Below are positions 1 to 7,014 of a stretch of 22,880 nt of DNA, piece after piece (within the stretch, counting starts at the first letter, position 1; every line of letters begins with the position of its first letter). The position numbers and the translations under genes are program-made. This DNA is from an uncultured Leuconostoc sp. Lineage in GTDB: Bacteria; Bacillota; Bacilli; Lactobacillales; Lactobacillaceae. The notes beneath the pieces are model-generated. The model saw only the letters and a list, made by a program, of their open reading frames with translations. It made no database searches and had not been told where the DNA came from. Location: positions 1 through 22,880 of the forward strand of contig USIU01000005.1 in NCBI GenBank assembly GCA_900554745.1, in the 5' to 3' direction.

Positions 1-444
1 GATCGTGCGGTAATACAACTCAAGTACTTGTACCCGGTTTTGTTAGCGGGTGAAGCTGTATTTGCCGTTTTGCTCTTCTTCTATACAGACTTTATTCAAA
101 CAAAGCCAGTCTGGACGTTGGCAATTTTGGTCTTGATTGTGGTGACGACGTTAATGAGTTGGTATACTGCATTGAAGACAAAGGCAGAAGCTTGGCCATT
201 TGTTTTGTCAGGTTTGGCATTAGTTGAAGTGGTTGTCTTACTATTTGTTGGACTATTCCCACGTGTGATGGTGGCTAATAACCCATTGCACACGCTAGAC
301 ATTATGAATGCGTCATCAACGCCTTACACATTGAAAGTGATGACAATTGTGGTGATCACGGCCTTGCCAGTAACCTTAGCTTACCAAATTTGGAGTTTCT
401 GGGTTTTCCGCAAGCGTATCGTTTCCCACAAAGTGGTTGAATAA
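1..444 (+). CDS. cydB: Cytochrome bd quinol oxidase subunit II (CydB), 3' part only
   Basis: The frame is open from base 1, so the gene begins outside the window; 147 codons remain of a family that usually has about 330-380. The visible part is very hydrophobic, with about four membrane helices (roughly visible residues 10-32, 40-58, 65-86 and 115-138) and a basic tail ending at the TAA (442-444). CydB is the second integral membrane subunit of cytochrome bd, which passes electrons from quinol (menaquinol in lactic acid bacteria) to oxygen. The sequence evidence is the C-terminal membrane pattern with a tryptophan- and arginine-rich last loop (IWSFWVFRKR) and the position directly before cydD-cydC. 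A TTG at 28 lies in frame, but it is internal and not a true start. cydA is presumably upstream, outside the window. Confidence 0.88.
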   Translation, partial: DRAVIQLKYLYPVLLAGEAVFAVLLFFYTDFIQTKPVWTLAILVLIVVTTLMSWYTALKTKAEAWPFVLSGLALVEVVVLLFVGLFPRVMVANNPLHTLDIMNASSTPYTLKVMTIVVITALPVTLAYQIWSFWVFRKRIVSHKVVE

Positions 445-451
445 CATTGAG

Positions 452-490
452 AAAAACGTTTACAATTGACTGTAGACGTTTTTTGTTTTT
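452..490 (+). terminator. Rho-independent terminator after cydB
   Basis: The arms AAAAACGTTTAC (452-463) and GTAGACGTTTTT (472-483) form a 12-bp stem with one G-U pair around an 8-nt loop, followed by a T-rich tract to 490. It lies 8 nt after the cydB stop. It should separate cydB from cydDC, which in many relatives are cotranscribed. Confidence 0.82.
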
Positions 491-493
491 AAT
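466..493 (+). promoter_or_regulatory. Likely promoter for cydDC, embedded in the cydB terminator
   Basis: A -35 TTGACT (466-471, 5/6) lies in the loop of the terminator, and a -10 TTTAAT (488-493, 5/6) lies at the end of its T tract, with a 16-bp spacer. Transcription would begin near 500, giving a leader of about 50 nt before the cydD ATG at 551. This is found by eye only; T-rich tracts make chance -10 matches more likely. Confidence 0.5.
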
Positions 494-512
494 TGGCAAT
501 GAGATGATCAAG

Positions 513-533
513 GTTATCTCAAATCGAGATAAC
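513..533 (+). repeat. Inverted repeat in the cydD leader
   Basis: GTTATCTC (513-520) and GAGATAAC (526-533) are perfect 8-bp arms around a 5-base centre. An extra copy of GAGAT at 501-505 can pair with ATCTC (516-520), so two alternative hairpins are possible. The repeat ends only a few bases before the cydD ribosome binding site (TAGGA, 537-541). It could be a protein operator just downstream of the predicted transcription start, or an RNA structure controlling translation. Confidence 0.55.
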
Positions 534-550
534 GTGTAGGAACAGAAGGT

Positions 551-2272
551 ATGATTGATAAAAGACTTTTTAAACTCAAAGGGATCATTCCCACATTGCT
601 TGGACTCATCATTTTAACGGGGATTCAAGGGCTAGCGATTTTGGCCCAAGGTATTTTTTTGGCACGGGCGATTGTGAGTCTTTGGCAAGGACAACCTGTG
701 CAATCGGCGCTGATACCAGTTAGTTGGTTTGCGGTAGCCTTCATTGTGCGACAAGGCTTAATCGTGGTTAAAAATGAATTGATGGCCAAGTATGCGAATC
801 AAGCGGTTGAAACCTATCGCGTCCAATTGCTAGAACGTTATACAGCCCTAGGGTCAACCATTATTGCTGAACAAGGCACGGGGAATGCCGTCACAACACT
901 TGGTGCAGGATTGGATAACGTCAAGAATTACTTTCAACTTTTGTTAGTGAAAGTGTTTGACTTAGGCATTATCCCTTGGTTGATTTTAAGTTATATTTTT
1001 TATCTGAAATGGGAACAAGGCTTATTCTTACTGTTGATCTTTCCAGTAATTATTGTTTTCTTTGTGATTTTGGGTTTGGCCGCACAAAGTAAAGCCGATG
1101 CGGAATTTGCCAACTTTAAAAATTTGAACAACCGTTTTGTGGATGCTTTACGCGGCCTCCCAACCTTGAAGCAGCTCGGGTTGGCCGAAGATTATAGTCA
1201 AGAAATTTTTAAAATTTCTGAGGATTATCGGAAAACGACCATGCGGACATTGCGAATTGCGATGACGTCGACATTTGCTTTGGATTTCTTTACGACATTG
1301 TCGATTGCGGTGGTCGCCGTCTTTTTGGGGTTTGACTTGTTGGATGGTAAAATGACCTTATTGCCAGCATTAACCATTCTGATTTTAGCGCCGGAATATT
1401 TTTTGCCGTTACGTAATTTCTCTGATGATTATCATGCGACCCTTAACGGTAAAAATGCGCTCACGGATGTGCTAGAAATGTTAGACCAGCCAGAAGTTAC
1501 CCAACGTGATGTCTTGCACTTAACCACATGGGGGCCAGATGCAATATTGGCCATTAGCGACATGAATTTTGGCTATGATGGTGCTTTAGTCTTGAAAAAT
1601 ATTGCGCTACAGGCGCAAGGGTACCAAAAAATTGCGATTGTTGGTGAAAGTGGCGCAGGGAAATCAACGTTACTGAATCTACTCGGCGGTTTTTTACGAC
1701 CAACGACGGGCGATTTAGTGATTGACGGGCAAACGGTTCCACATTTTGCCCAAAAGGATTGGCAAAAACAGTTTTTTTATATGCCACAGCATCCCTATAT
1801 TTTTCATGAGACCTTGCGAGATAATATCACGTTTTATGCCCCACAGGCTACTGAGGAAGCTGTTGCGGCGGCTGTTGCAAAAGCTGGGCTACAAAGTTTC
1901 GTCGAAACGTTGCCAGATGGCTTAGATACGATGATGGGTGAAAGTGGGCGACAAGTGTCTGGTGGTCAGGCCCAGCGAATTGCACTGGCCCGGATGTTGT
2001 TAGATGAGCAACGGCATGTGTTGTTGTTCGATGAGCCAACAGCGCATCTTGATATTGAGACTGAGTATGAATTGAAACAAACGATGGCTCCCATCTTGGC
2101 GCACCATCTTGTCTTTTTTGCAACGCATCGCTTACACTGGTTAGACCAAATGGATTATGTGTTGGTGATGCGGGATGGGCAGATTGTCGAACAGGGTGAA
2201 CCGGCCGAACTATTAGCTGACAGTCAGAGTGCCTTGAATCAGTTACGTTCAGAATTACGAGGTGGACAATGA
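551..2272 (+). CDS. cydD: Thiol reductant ABC exporter subunit CydD
   Basis: This is a 573-residue fused ABC transporter half: a membrane domain at roughly residues 1-310 and a nucleotide-binding domain from about 335. Visible motifs are Walker A GESGAGKS (365-372), signature SGGQ (470-473), Walker B ending in D494-E495 and the switch histidine H526. CydD pairs with CydC to export cysteine and glutathione (as known from E. coli), which is needed to assemble cytochrome bd; this fits the cydB gene just upstream. The CydD rather than CydC call rests on gene order and on the GGFLRPTTG stretch after Walker A. The ATG at 551 is preceded by TAGGA (537-541, 9 nt spacing); a nearer GAAGG is only one base from the ATG. 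It overlaps cydC by ATGA. Confidence 0.93.
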   Translation: MIDKRLFKLKGIIPTLLGLIILTGIQGLAILAQGIFLARAIVSLWQGQPVQSALIPVSWFAVAFIVRQGLIVVKNELMAKYANQAVETYRVQLLERYTALGSTIIAEQGTGNAVTTLGAGLDNVKNYFQLLLVKVFDLGIIPWLILSYIFYLKWEQGLFLLLIFPVIIVFFVILGLAAQSKADAEFANFKNLNNRFVDALRGLPTLKQLGLAEDYSQEIFKISEDYRKTTMRTLRIAMTSTFALDFFTTLSIAVVAVFLGFDLLDGKMTLLPALTILILAPEYFLPLRNFSDDYHATLNGKNALTDVLEMLDQPEVTQRDVLHLTTWGPDAILAISDMNFGYDGALVLKNIALQAQGYQKIAIVGESGAGKSTLLNLLGGFLRPTTGDLVIDGQTVPHFAQKDWQKQFFYMPQHPYIFHETLRDNITFYAPQATEEAVAAAVAKAGLQSFVETLPDGLDTMMGESGRQVSGGQAQRIALARMLLDEQRHVLLFDEPTAHLDIETEYELKQTMAPILAHHLVFFATHRLHWLDQMDYVLVMRDGQIVEQGEPAELLADSQSALNQLRSELRGGQ

Positions 2273-3996
2273 CAAAGATAAAACAACTATTACGTAGCGA
2301 TCACTGGGTCGTCCCATTTTTGAAAAACCAAAAAAAAGGTTTGTTTTGGTCTGTTTTTTTGGCGTTTCTCACCACGTTTGCGGCTGGAGCGCTGATGTTT
2401 GTGTCAGGCTATTTGATTTCACGTGCTGCGCAACGGCCTGATAATATTTTATTGATTTATGTCCCCATTGTTTTGACGCGTGGTTTTGGCATTGTGCGGC
2501 CGGTCTTTCGTTATGCCCAACGCCTCGTCTCACATAACTGGGTGCTAAAATTCGTGTCAAAATCACGGCAACGGCTTTATGAAAGTGTCGCCAGTACCGC
2601 AAGCAGTATTCGCGGCCAATTACAAACGGGTGAAATTCTCGGGTTGTTGGCCGGTGATTTAGACCAATTACAGAATCTGTATTTGCGTACCATCTTTCCG
2701 CTTGGCGCGGGCTTAATGTTATATTTATTTGTTAACCTAGGCTTTGGTGTCGTGGATTGGCGCTTCATGATTTGGTGGTTGATCATGTTAACCATCATTT
2801 TGGTCGTCATCCCGCTCCTGAGTTTTTGGGCCAATCGGCAACGCATTCATCACCAAAAGCAACTGCAAGCCCAACTCTATACGGAAACCACGGATGCCAT
2901 TCTTGGTCTACAAGATTGGGTATTGTCAGGTCGACAGGCTGATTTGATGGCACGCCAAGGACGTACGATGGCCTCATTATCGGCTGCTAAGCATTGGGGG
3001 CTATTGTTTGGTTGGTGGCGTGATTTCGTCATCCAGATGCTTGTGTTGGTATTGGCAATGAGTACCATTTTTTGGGCCGGCCAACATTTTGCGGGTCATA
3101 CGATTGCGGTCAACTATATAGCGGCCTTTACGTTAGCGATTTTCCCACTAGTAGATAGTTTTTTGGGCGTTAACCAAGGTGTGAGTGAGGCCCCTTTTTA
3201 TGAAGATAGTCTTCAGCGGTTAAATGCGTTACCCGTCCCCAAGCCAGCCCCAGTACAGCCGGTTCAAGTGACTGATCCAACGATTACGTTTCAGGATGTG
3301 AGCTTTCAATATGATCAGCAACGTATTATTGATCAGATGAGCTTTACCATTAAACCTGGTGAAAAAATGGCGTTAATTGGTCGTTCCGGGTCAGGAAAAA
3401 CAACGTTGTTACGCTTAATAACTGGTGATTTAACGCCGACAGCCGGCCAGGTGACGATTGGCGGACAACCCGTCCAACAGTTACATCATCAACTGGCACG
3501 AATTGTGGCAGTATTAGATCAACAAGCCTATTTGTTTGATACAACGATTTTAAATAATGTCCGCATGGGTAATCTGGCCGCCACGGATGAGCAGGTGAAA
3601 GAAGCAATTCGTAAGGCTGGCTTACAGCCCTTGATTGATCGGTTGCCTGACAAGTATGACACGCAAATGCAAGAGGCTGGTCAGCGCTTTTCCGGTGGTG
3701 AGCAACAGCGGTTCGCCTTGGCACGGATTTTGCTACAAGATGCGCCCATTGTTATTTTGGATGAACCAACTGTTAGTTTGGATCCAAGAACGGAACGCGC
3801 GGTGTTGGATCAAATTTTCAAAGTATTGCACGATCGCACGATTATTTGGGTCACCCATCATTTAACGGGGATCGATCAGGTGGATCAGGTTGACTTCCTG
3901 GAAAATGGGCATTTTACGTTGTCAGGAACCCCGCAGCACTTACGAGCAACGTCAGAACATTTTAGACAACTATTAGCATTGGATACGTTTAACTAA
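2269..3996 (+). CDS. cydC: Thiol reductant ABC exporter subunit CydC
   Basis: This 575-residue ABC transporter half has membrane helices in about residues 20-310 and an ATPase domain from about 340. Motifs are Walker A GRSGSGKT (371-378), signature FSGGEQQR with S475, Walker B ILDEPT with D498-E499 and H530 in WVTHH. The RYAQRLVSHN segment in the membrane domain resembles the CydC-type sequence after the first helices. It forms a heterodimer with CydD in the cytoplasmic membrane. Its ATG overlaps the cydD stop (ATGA), with AGGTGG about 5 nt upstream, so the two subunits are probably made by translational coupling. The stop codon in turn overlaps the start of the next gene. Confidence 0.93.
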   Translation: MTKIKQLLRSDHWVVPFLKNQKKGLFWSVFLAFLTTFAAGALMFVSGYLISRAAQRPDNILLIYVPIVLTRGFGIVRPVFRYAQRLVSHNWVLKFVSKSRQRLYESVASTASSIRGQLQTGEILGLLAGDLDQLQNLYLRTIFPLGAGLMLYLFVNLGFGVVDWRFMIWWLIMLTIILVVIPLLSFWANRQRIHHQKQLQAQLYTETTDAILGLQDWVLSGRQADLMARQGRTMASLSAAKHWGLLFGWWRDFVIQMLVLVLAMSTIFWAGQHFAGHTIAVNYIAAFTLAIFPLVDSFLGVNQGVSEAPFYEDSLQRLNALPVPKPAPVQPVQVTDPTITFQDVSFQYDQQRIIDQMSFTIKPGEKMALIGRSGSGKTTLLRLITGDLTPTAGQVTIGGQPVQQLHHQLARIVAVLDQQAYLFDTTILNNVRMGNLAATDEQVKEAIRKAGLQPLIDRLPDKYDTQMQEAGQRFSGGEQQRFALARILLQDAPIVILDEPTVSLDPRTERAVLDQIFKVLHDRTIIWVTHHLTGIDQVDQVDFLENGHFTLSGTPQHLRATSEHFRQLLALDTFN

Positions 3997-4631
3997 TGGC
4001 AAAAAAAAGACAAAAACGCGGGCGAAAGCGCTTTTTAAAACTAGATTTATGGCTTTGGGTTAGCACAATTTTAATCTTGGCCATCGTGGCTAGTTTTTGG
4101 TCGCAAACGACAATTTTTAAACCAACGCCACCGACCACGAAACAAGATGATATTAAAGCCCAACGCATTGCCTGGATTAATGAGCTGGCGCCTTATGCGC
4201 GGCAAATGCAAGAACAATATGGGGTGATTGCCTCAATTAGTATTGCGCAAGCAATTCTTGAATCGAATTGGCATACGTCAATCCTATCAACGCAATACAA
4301 TAATCTGTTTGGGATTAAGGCACGTGCCGGGCAAAAGAGTGTCGTATTGCCGACACAAGAATTTGAAAATGGCGAATGGAAAACAATTCAAGGTCGTTTT
4401 GCGGCCTATGATTCTTGGCAACAAAGTATGAAGGCGCACGCGGAGTTACTGTACCACGGCACCAGTTGGAATGCTGCCCAATATCAACATGTCTTAGCGG
4501 CGAAAGATTATCAGACGGCTGCAGCTGCCTTGACGCGTGATGGCTATGCCACGGATCCAGCGTATGCGGAAAAACTGATTTCAATTATTCAAACGTGGCA
4601 ATTATCACGGTTTGATATCCCACAAAAGTAA
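3996..4631 (+). CDS. Membrane-anchored glucosaminidase (GH73-type peptidoglycan hydrolase)
   Basis: The protein has 211 residues: a strongly basic start (MAKKRQKRGRKR), one membrane helix at about 18-36 with no signal peptidase or lipobox site seen, then an extracellular domain of the mannosyl-glycoprotein endo-beta-N-acetylglucosaminidase type. The family core SIAQAILESNWHTS is present with the likely catalytic acid E89, followed by NNLFGIKA, a typical segment for GH73 enzymes. It is expected to cut peptidoglycan glycan strands at the cell surface. No SH3 or LysM wall-binding repeat follows, so the membrane anchor must hold it in place. The ATG overlaps the cydC TAA (TAATG), so it is probably translated with the cytochrome bd exporter; a link between the two functions is not known to me. 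A terminator begins inside the stop codon. Confidence 0.85.
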   Translation: MAKKRQKRGRKRFLKLDLWLWVSTILILAIVASFWSQTTIFKPTPPTTKQDDIKAQRIAWINELAPYARQMQEQYGVIASISIAQAILESNWHTSILSTQYNNLFGIKARAGQKSVVLPTQEFENGEWKTIQGRFAAYDSWQQSMKAHAELLYHGTSWNAAQYQHVLAAKDYQTAAAALTRDGYATDPAYAEKLISIIQTWQLSRFDIPQK

Positions 4632-4654
4632 AACGAGCTGCGGCTCGTTTTTTT
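4630..4654 (+). terminator. Rho-independent terminator after the cydDC-glucosaminidase unit
   Basis: AAAACGAGC (4630-4638) pairs with GCTCGTTTT (4643-4651) in a perfect 9-bp stem around the tetraloop TGCG, followed by T residues. The left arm includes the last two bases of the TAA stop codon. Confidence 0.88.
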
Positions 4655-4661
4655 GTATTTG

Positions 4662-4677
4662 ACGAACTGCTGTTCGT
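4662..4677. promoter_or_regulatory. LexA/DinR-type SOS box upstream of pcrA
   Basis: ACGAAC-TGCT-GTTCGT is a 6-bp inverted repeat with a 4-bp centre. It contains both perfect half-sites of the Gram-positive LexA (DinR) box, CGAAC-N4-GTTCG; the centre TGCT does not follow the preferred RNRY at two positions. It ends 12 bp before the pcrA -10 hexamer, so it covers the -35 region, the expected place for a repressor. A simple RNA hairpin is unlikely to be the purpose because the site lies upstream of the predicted transcription start. Confidence 0.72.
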
Positions 4678-4686
4678 GTGGAAATC

Positions 4687-4695
4687 TGGTATAAT
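4687..4695 (+). promoter_or_regulatory. Extended -10 promoter of pcrA
   Basis: TGG-TATAAT is a consensus -10 (4690-4695) with the TG extension (4687-4688). No good -35 lies at the right distance; a TTGACG at 4659 is too far away (25 bp). The ATG is 32 nt downstream of the -10, with AGGAG at 4718-4722. Confidence 0.8.
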
Positions 4696-4727
4696 AATAG
4701 GAGTTAATTTACACTTTAGGAGCACAC

Positions 4728-6974
4728 ATGTCAGTAGAAGAACTCATCAATGGAATGAACGATAAGCAGGCCGAAGCGGTCCAAACCACGCAAGGCCCAC
4801 TTTTGATTATGGCAGGTGCCGGATCAGGAAAAACGCGCGTGTTAACGCACCGGATTGCGCATTTGGTCCAAGACTTGAATGTGATGCCATGGCGCATTTT
4901 GGCGATTACCTTTACGAATAAGGCAGCCAAGGAAATGCGGGAACGTATCGGCGCGTTGTTGTCTGAAGATGTGGCGCGCGATATCTGGGTCTCAACTTTC
5001 CATGCTTTGGCCGTGCGTATCTTACGTCGCGATGGTGAAAATATTGGTTTGTCACGCAATTTCACGATTATTGATACGAGTGCACAGCGCACATTGATGA
5101 AGCGGGTCATTAATGACTTAAACTTGGATATGAACCAATATGAGCCACGCACCGTACTTGGGATGATTTCCAATGCGAAGAATGATATGTTACGCCCCAA
5201 AGACTATGCGCAACAAGCCGATAACGCCTTTCAAGAGACTGTAGCAGAAATCTATGCGGCGTATCAAGCCGAATTAAAGCGAGCGCAGAGTGTGGATTTT
5301 GATGATTTGATCATGTTAACAATTGATTTATTCCAATCATCACCGGATGTTTTAACCCGTTATCAAAATCAATTTGATTATTTGCATGTCGACGAGTATC
5401 AAGATACCAACGATGCGCAGTATACGATTGTCAATATGCTGGCACAGCGATCACAAAACTTAGCGGTAGTTGGTGATGCCGATCAGTCGATTTATGGTTG
5501 GCGTGGGGCGAATATGAACAACATCCTGAACTTTGAAAAGGATTATCCCAACGCGCAAACTATTCTGTTGGAGCAAAACTACCGTTCCACGCAAAATATT
5601 TTGGATGCGGCCAATGCGGTCATCAACAATAACAATGAACGTTTGCCCAAAAATCTTTGGACGCAAAATGGGCAAGGCGACAAAATCACCTATTATCGGG
5701 CGCAATCTGAACATGATGAAGCTAATTTTATTTTGGCCAACATTCAAAAGTTACGTGCCGAAAAACAAATGGCTTACAGTGACTTTGCGGTCTTATACCG
5801 AACGAATGCACAATCGCGAAACGTCGAAGAAGCCTTAGTCAAGGCGAATATGCCTTATACGATGGTTGGCGGCCATAAGTTCTATGAGCGTAAAGAAATC
5901 TTAGATATCATGGCCTATATGCAATTGGTTACTAATCCTAATGATAATGCGGCTTTTGAACGGATTGTGAATGAACCAAAACGCGGGTTAGGCGCAACTT
6001 CAATTACACGATTGCGGGAACTTGCCAATCGTTTGAATGTGTCTTATATGACAGCAATTGAAAGTATTGAATTGGCGCCGGCTATTTCAACAAAAGCCAC
6101 GTCAAAGTTCCTTGAATTTGCTGAAATGATGCACGAGTTACGGCAACAAGCGGAATTTTTGAACGTGACCGAACTTGCTGAAATTGTCATGACACGGACT
6201 GGCTATCGTCAAATGTTAGCCGAAAAAAATGATCCGGATAGCCAAGCGCGTTTGGAAAACTTGGAAGAATTCTTGTCAGTGACCAAAGAATTTGATGCGA
6301 AGTATCAACCAGATGATCCGGAAGCCATTGATCCGATGACCGACTTTTTGGGGACAACGGCTTTGATGAGTGATTTAGATGATTTTGAAGAAGGCGATGG
6401 GGCTGTGACACTGATGACACTGCATGCAGCCAAAGGCTTGGAATTCCCAGTGGTCTTTTTGGTGGGGATGGAAGAAGGCATTTTCCCACTGTCACGCGCT
6501 TTAATGGCCGAGGATCAACTGGAAGAAGAACGCCGCTTGGCCTATGTTGGGATTACCCGTGCTATGAAAAAGTTATTCTTAACGAATGCTTTTTCACGTT
6601 TACTATATGGCCGGACCCAAGCTAATGAGGCTTCCCGCTTTATAAACGAAATTTCACCAGCCTTACTTGAGACCGAATATGGCCAAAATACACGGGTAAC
6701 GCCGCGCCGCGATCTGCCATTTGATCGGAAAAATCAACGCGCCCAAGCAACAACTTATCGGGCTACACCAGTCACTAAAACCACCAGTGGGACAACTGGT
6801 GGCGATCAAATCACGTGGGCCGCAGGCGATAAAGTTTCCCACAAAAAGTGGGGGATCGGGACCGTGGTGGCTGTCAGTGGCGATCGCGCTGACCAAGAAC
6901 TAAAGGTGGCCTTTCCGTCGGAAGGGGTGAAGCAGTTGTTGGCAGCCTTTGCCCCGATTACGAAGGTTGACTAA
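4728..6974 (+). CDS. pcrA: ATP-dependent DNA helicase PcrA (UvrD/Rep superfamily 1)
   Basis: At 748 residues this is the usual PcrA length. Superfamily 1A motifs appear in order: Walker A AGAGSGKT (29-36), motif II DEYQDTN (222-228), motif III GDADQSIYGWRGA (from 249), TLHAAKGLEF (564-573) and the motif VI arginine R611 in VGITRAM. The C-terminal end has the Tudor-like segment (WGIGTVVAV) that binds RNA polymerase in the Bacillus protein. PcrA unwinds DNA 3' to 5' in repair, plasmid rolling-circle replication and removal of stalled RNA polymerase and RecA. AGGAG at 4718-4722 supports this ATG. The gene opens the pcrA-ligA-camS unit known from Bacillus and lactobacilli, and a LexA-type box at its promoter suggests induction by DNA damage. 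Confidence 0.97.
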   Translation: MSVEELINGMNDKQAEAVQTTQGPLLIMAGAGSGKTRVLTHRIAHLVQDLNVMPWRILAITFTNKAAKEMRERIGALLSEDVARDIWVSTFHALAVRILRRDGENIGLSRNFTIIDTSAQRTLMKRVINDLNLDMNQYEPRTVLGMISNAKNDMLRPKDYAQQADNAFQETVAEIYAAYQAELKRAQSVDFDDLIMLTIDLFQSSPDVLTRYQNQFDYLHVDEYQDTNDAQYTIVNMLAQRSQNLAVVGDADQSIYGWRGANMNNILNFEKDYPNAQTILLEQNYRSTQNILDAANAVINNNNERLPKNLWTQNGQGDKITYYRAQSEHDEANFILANIQKLRAEKQMAYSDFAVLYRTNAQSRNVEEALVKANMPYTMVGGHKFYERKEILDIMAYMQLVTNPNDNAAFERIVNEPKRGLGATSITRLRELANRLNVSYMTAIESIELAPAISTKATSKFLEFAEMMHELRQQAEFLNVTELAEIVMTRTGYRQMLAEKNDPDSQARLENLEEFLSVTKEFDAKYQPDDPEAIDPMTDFLGTTALMSDLDDFEEGDGAVTLMTLHAAKGLEFPVVFLVGMEEGIFPLSRALMAEDQLEEERRLAYVGITRAMKKLFLTNAFSRLLYGRTQANEASRFINEISPALLETEYGQNTRVTPRRDLPFDRKNQRAQATTYRATPVTKTTSGTTGGDQITWAAGDKVSHKKWGIGTVVAVSGDRADQELKVAFPSEGVKQLLAAFAPITKVD

Positions 6975-6995
6975 CCAAGTAAGTGCGACTTTAAT
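6967..6995 (+). promoter_or_regulatory. Possible internal promoter for ligA-camS
   Basis: TTGACT (6967-6972, overlapping the last codons of pcrA) and TTTAAT (6990-6995) are 5/6 matches to -35 and -10 with an ideal 17-bp spacer. Transcription would begin near 7002, just before the ligA ribosome binding site at 7004-7007. The hexamers are the same as those proposed for cydDC. Confidence 0.45.
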
Positions 6996-7014
6996 ATGAG
7001 ATTAGGAAAATAGG

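Noticed and set aside
451..464. cre-like sequence GAAAAACGTTTACA after cydB
   Set aside because: It matches most CcpA consensus positions but lacks the first TG and forms the left arm of a clear terminator, which explains the sequence.
3350..3724. 124-codon minus-strand open frame inside cydC
   Set aside because: It lies across the Walker A and signature motifs of cydC, shows no domain and has no start signals.
4659..4695. TTGACG at 4659 as the pcrA -35
   Set aside because: The spacer to the TATAAT would be 25 bp, too long for sigma-A promoters; the extended -10 explains the promoter better.
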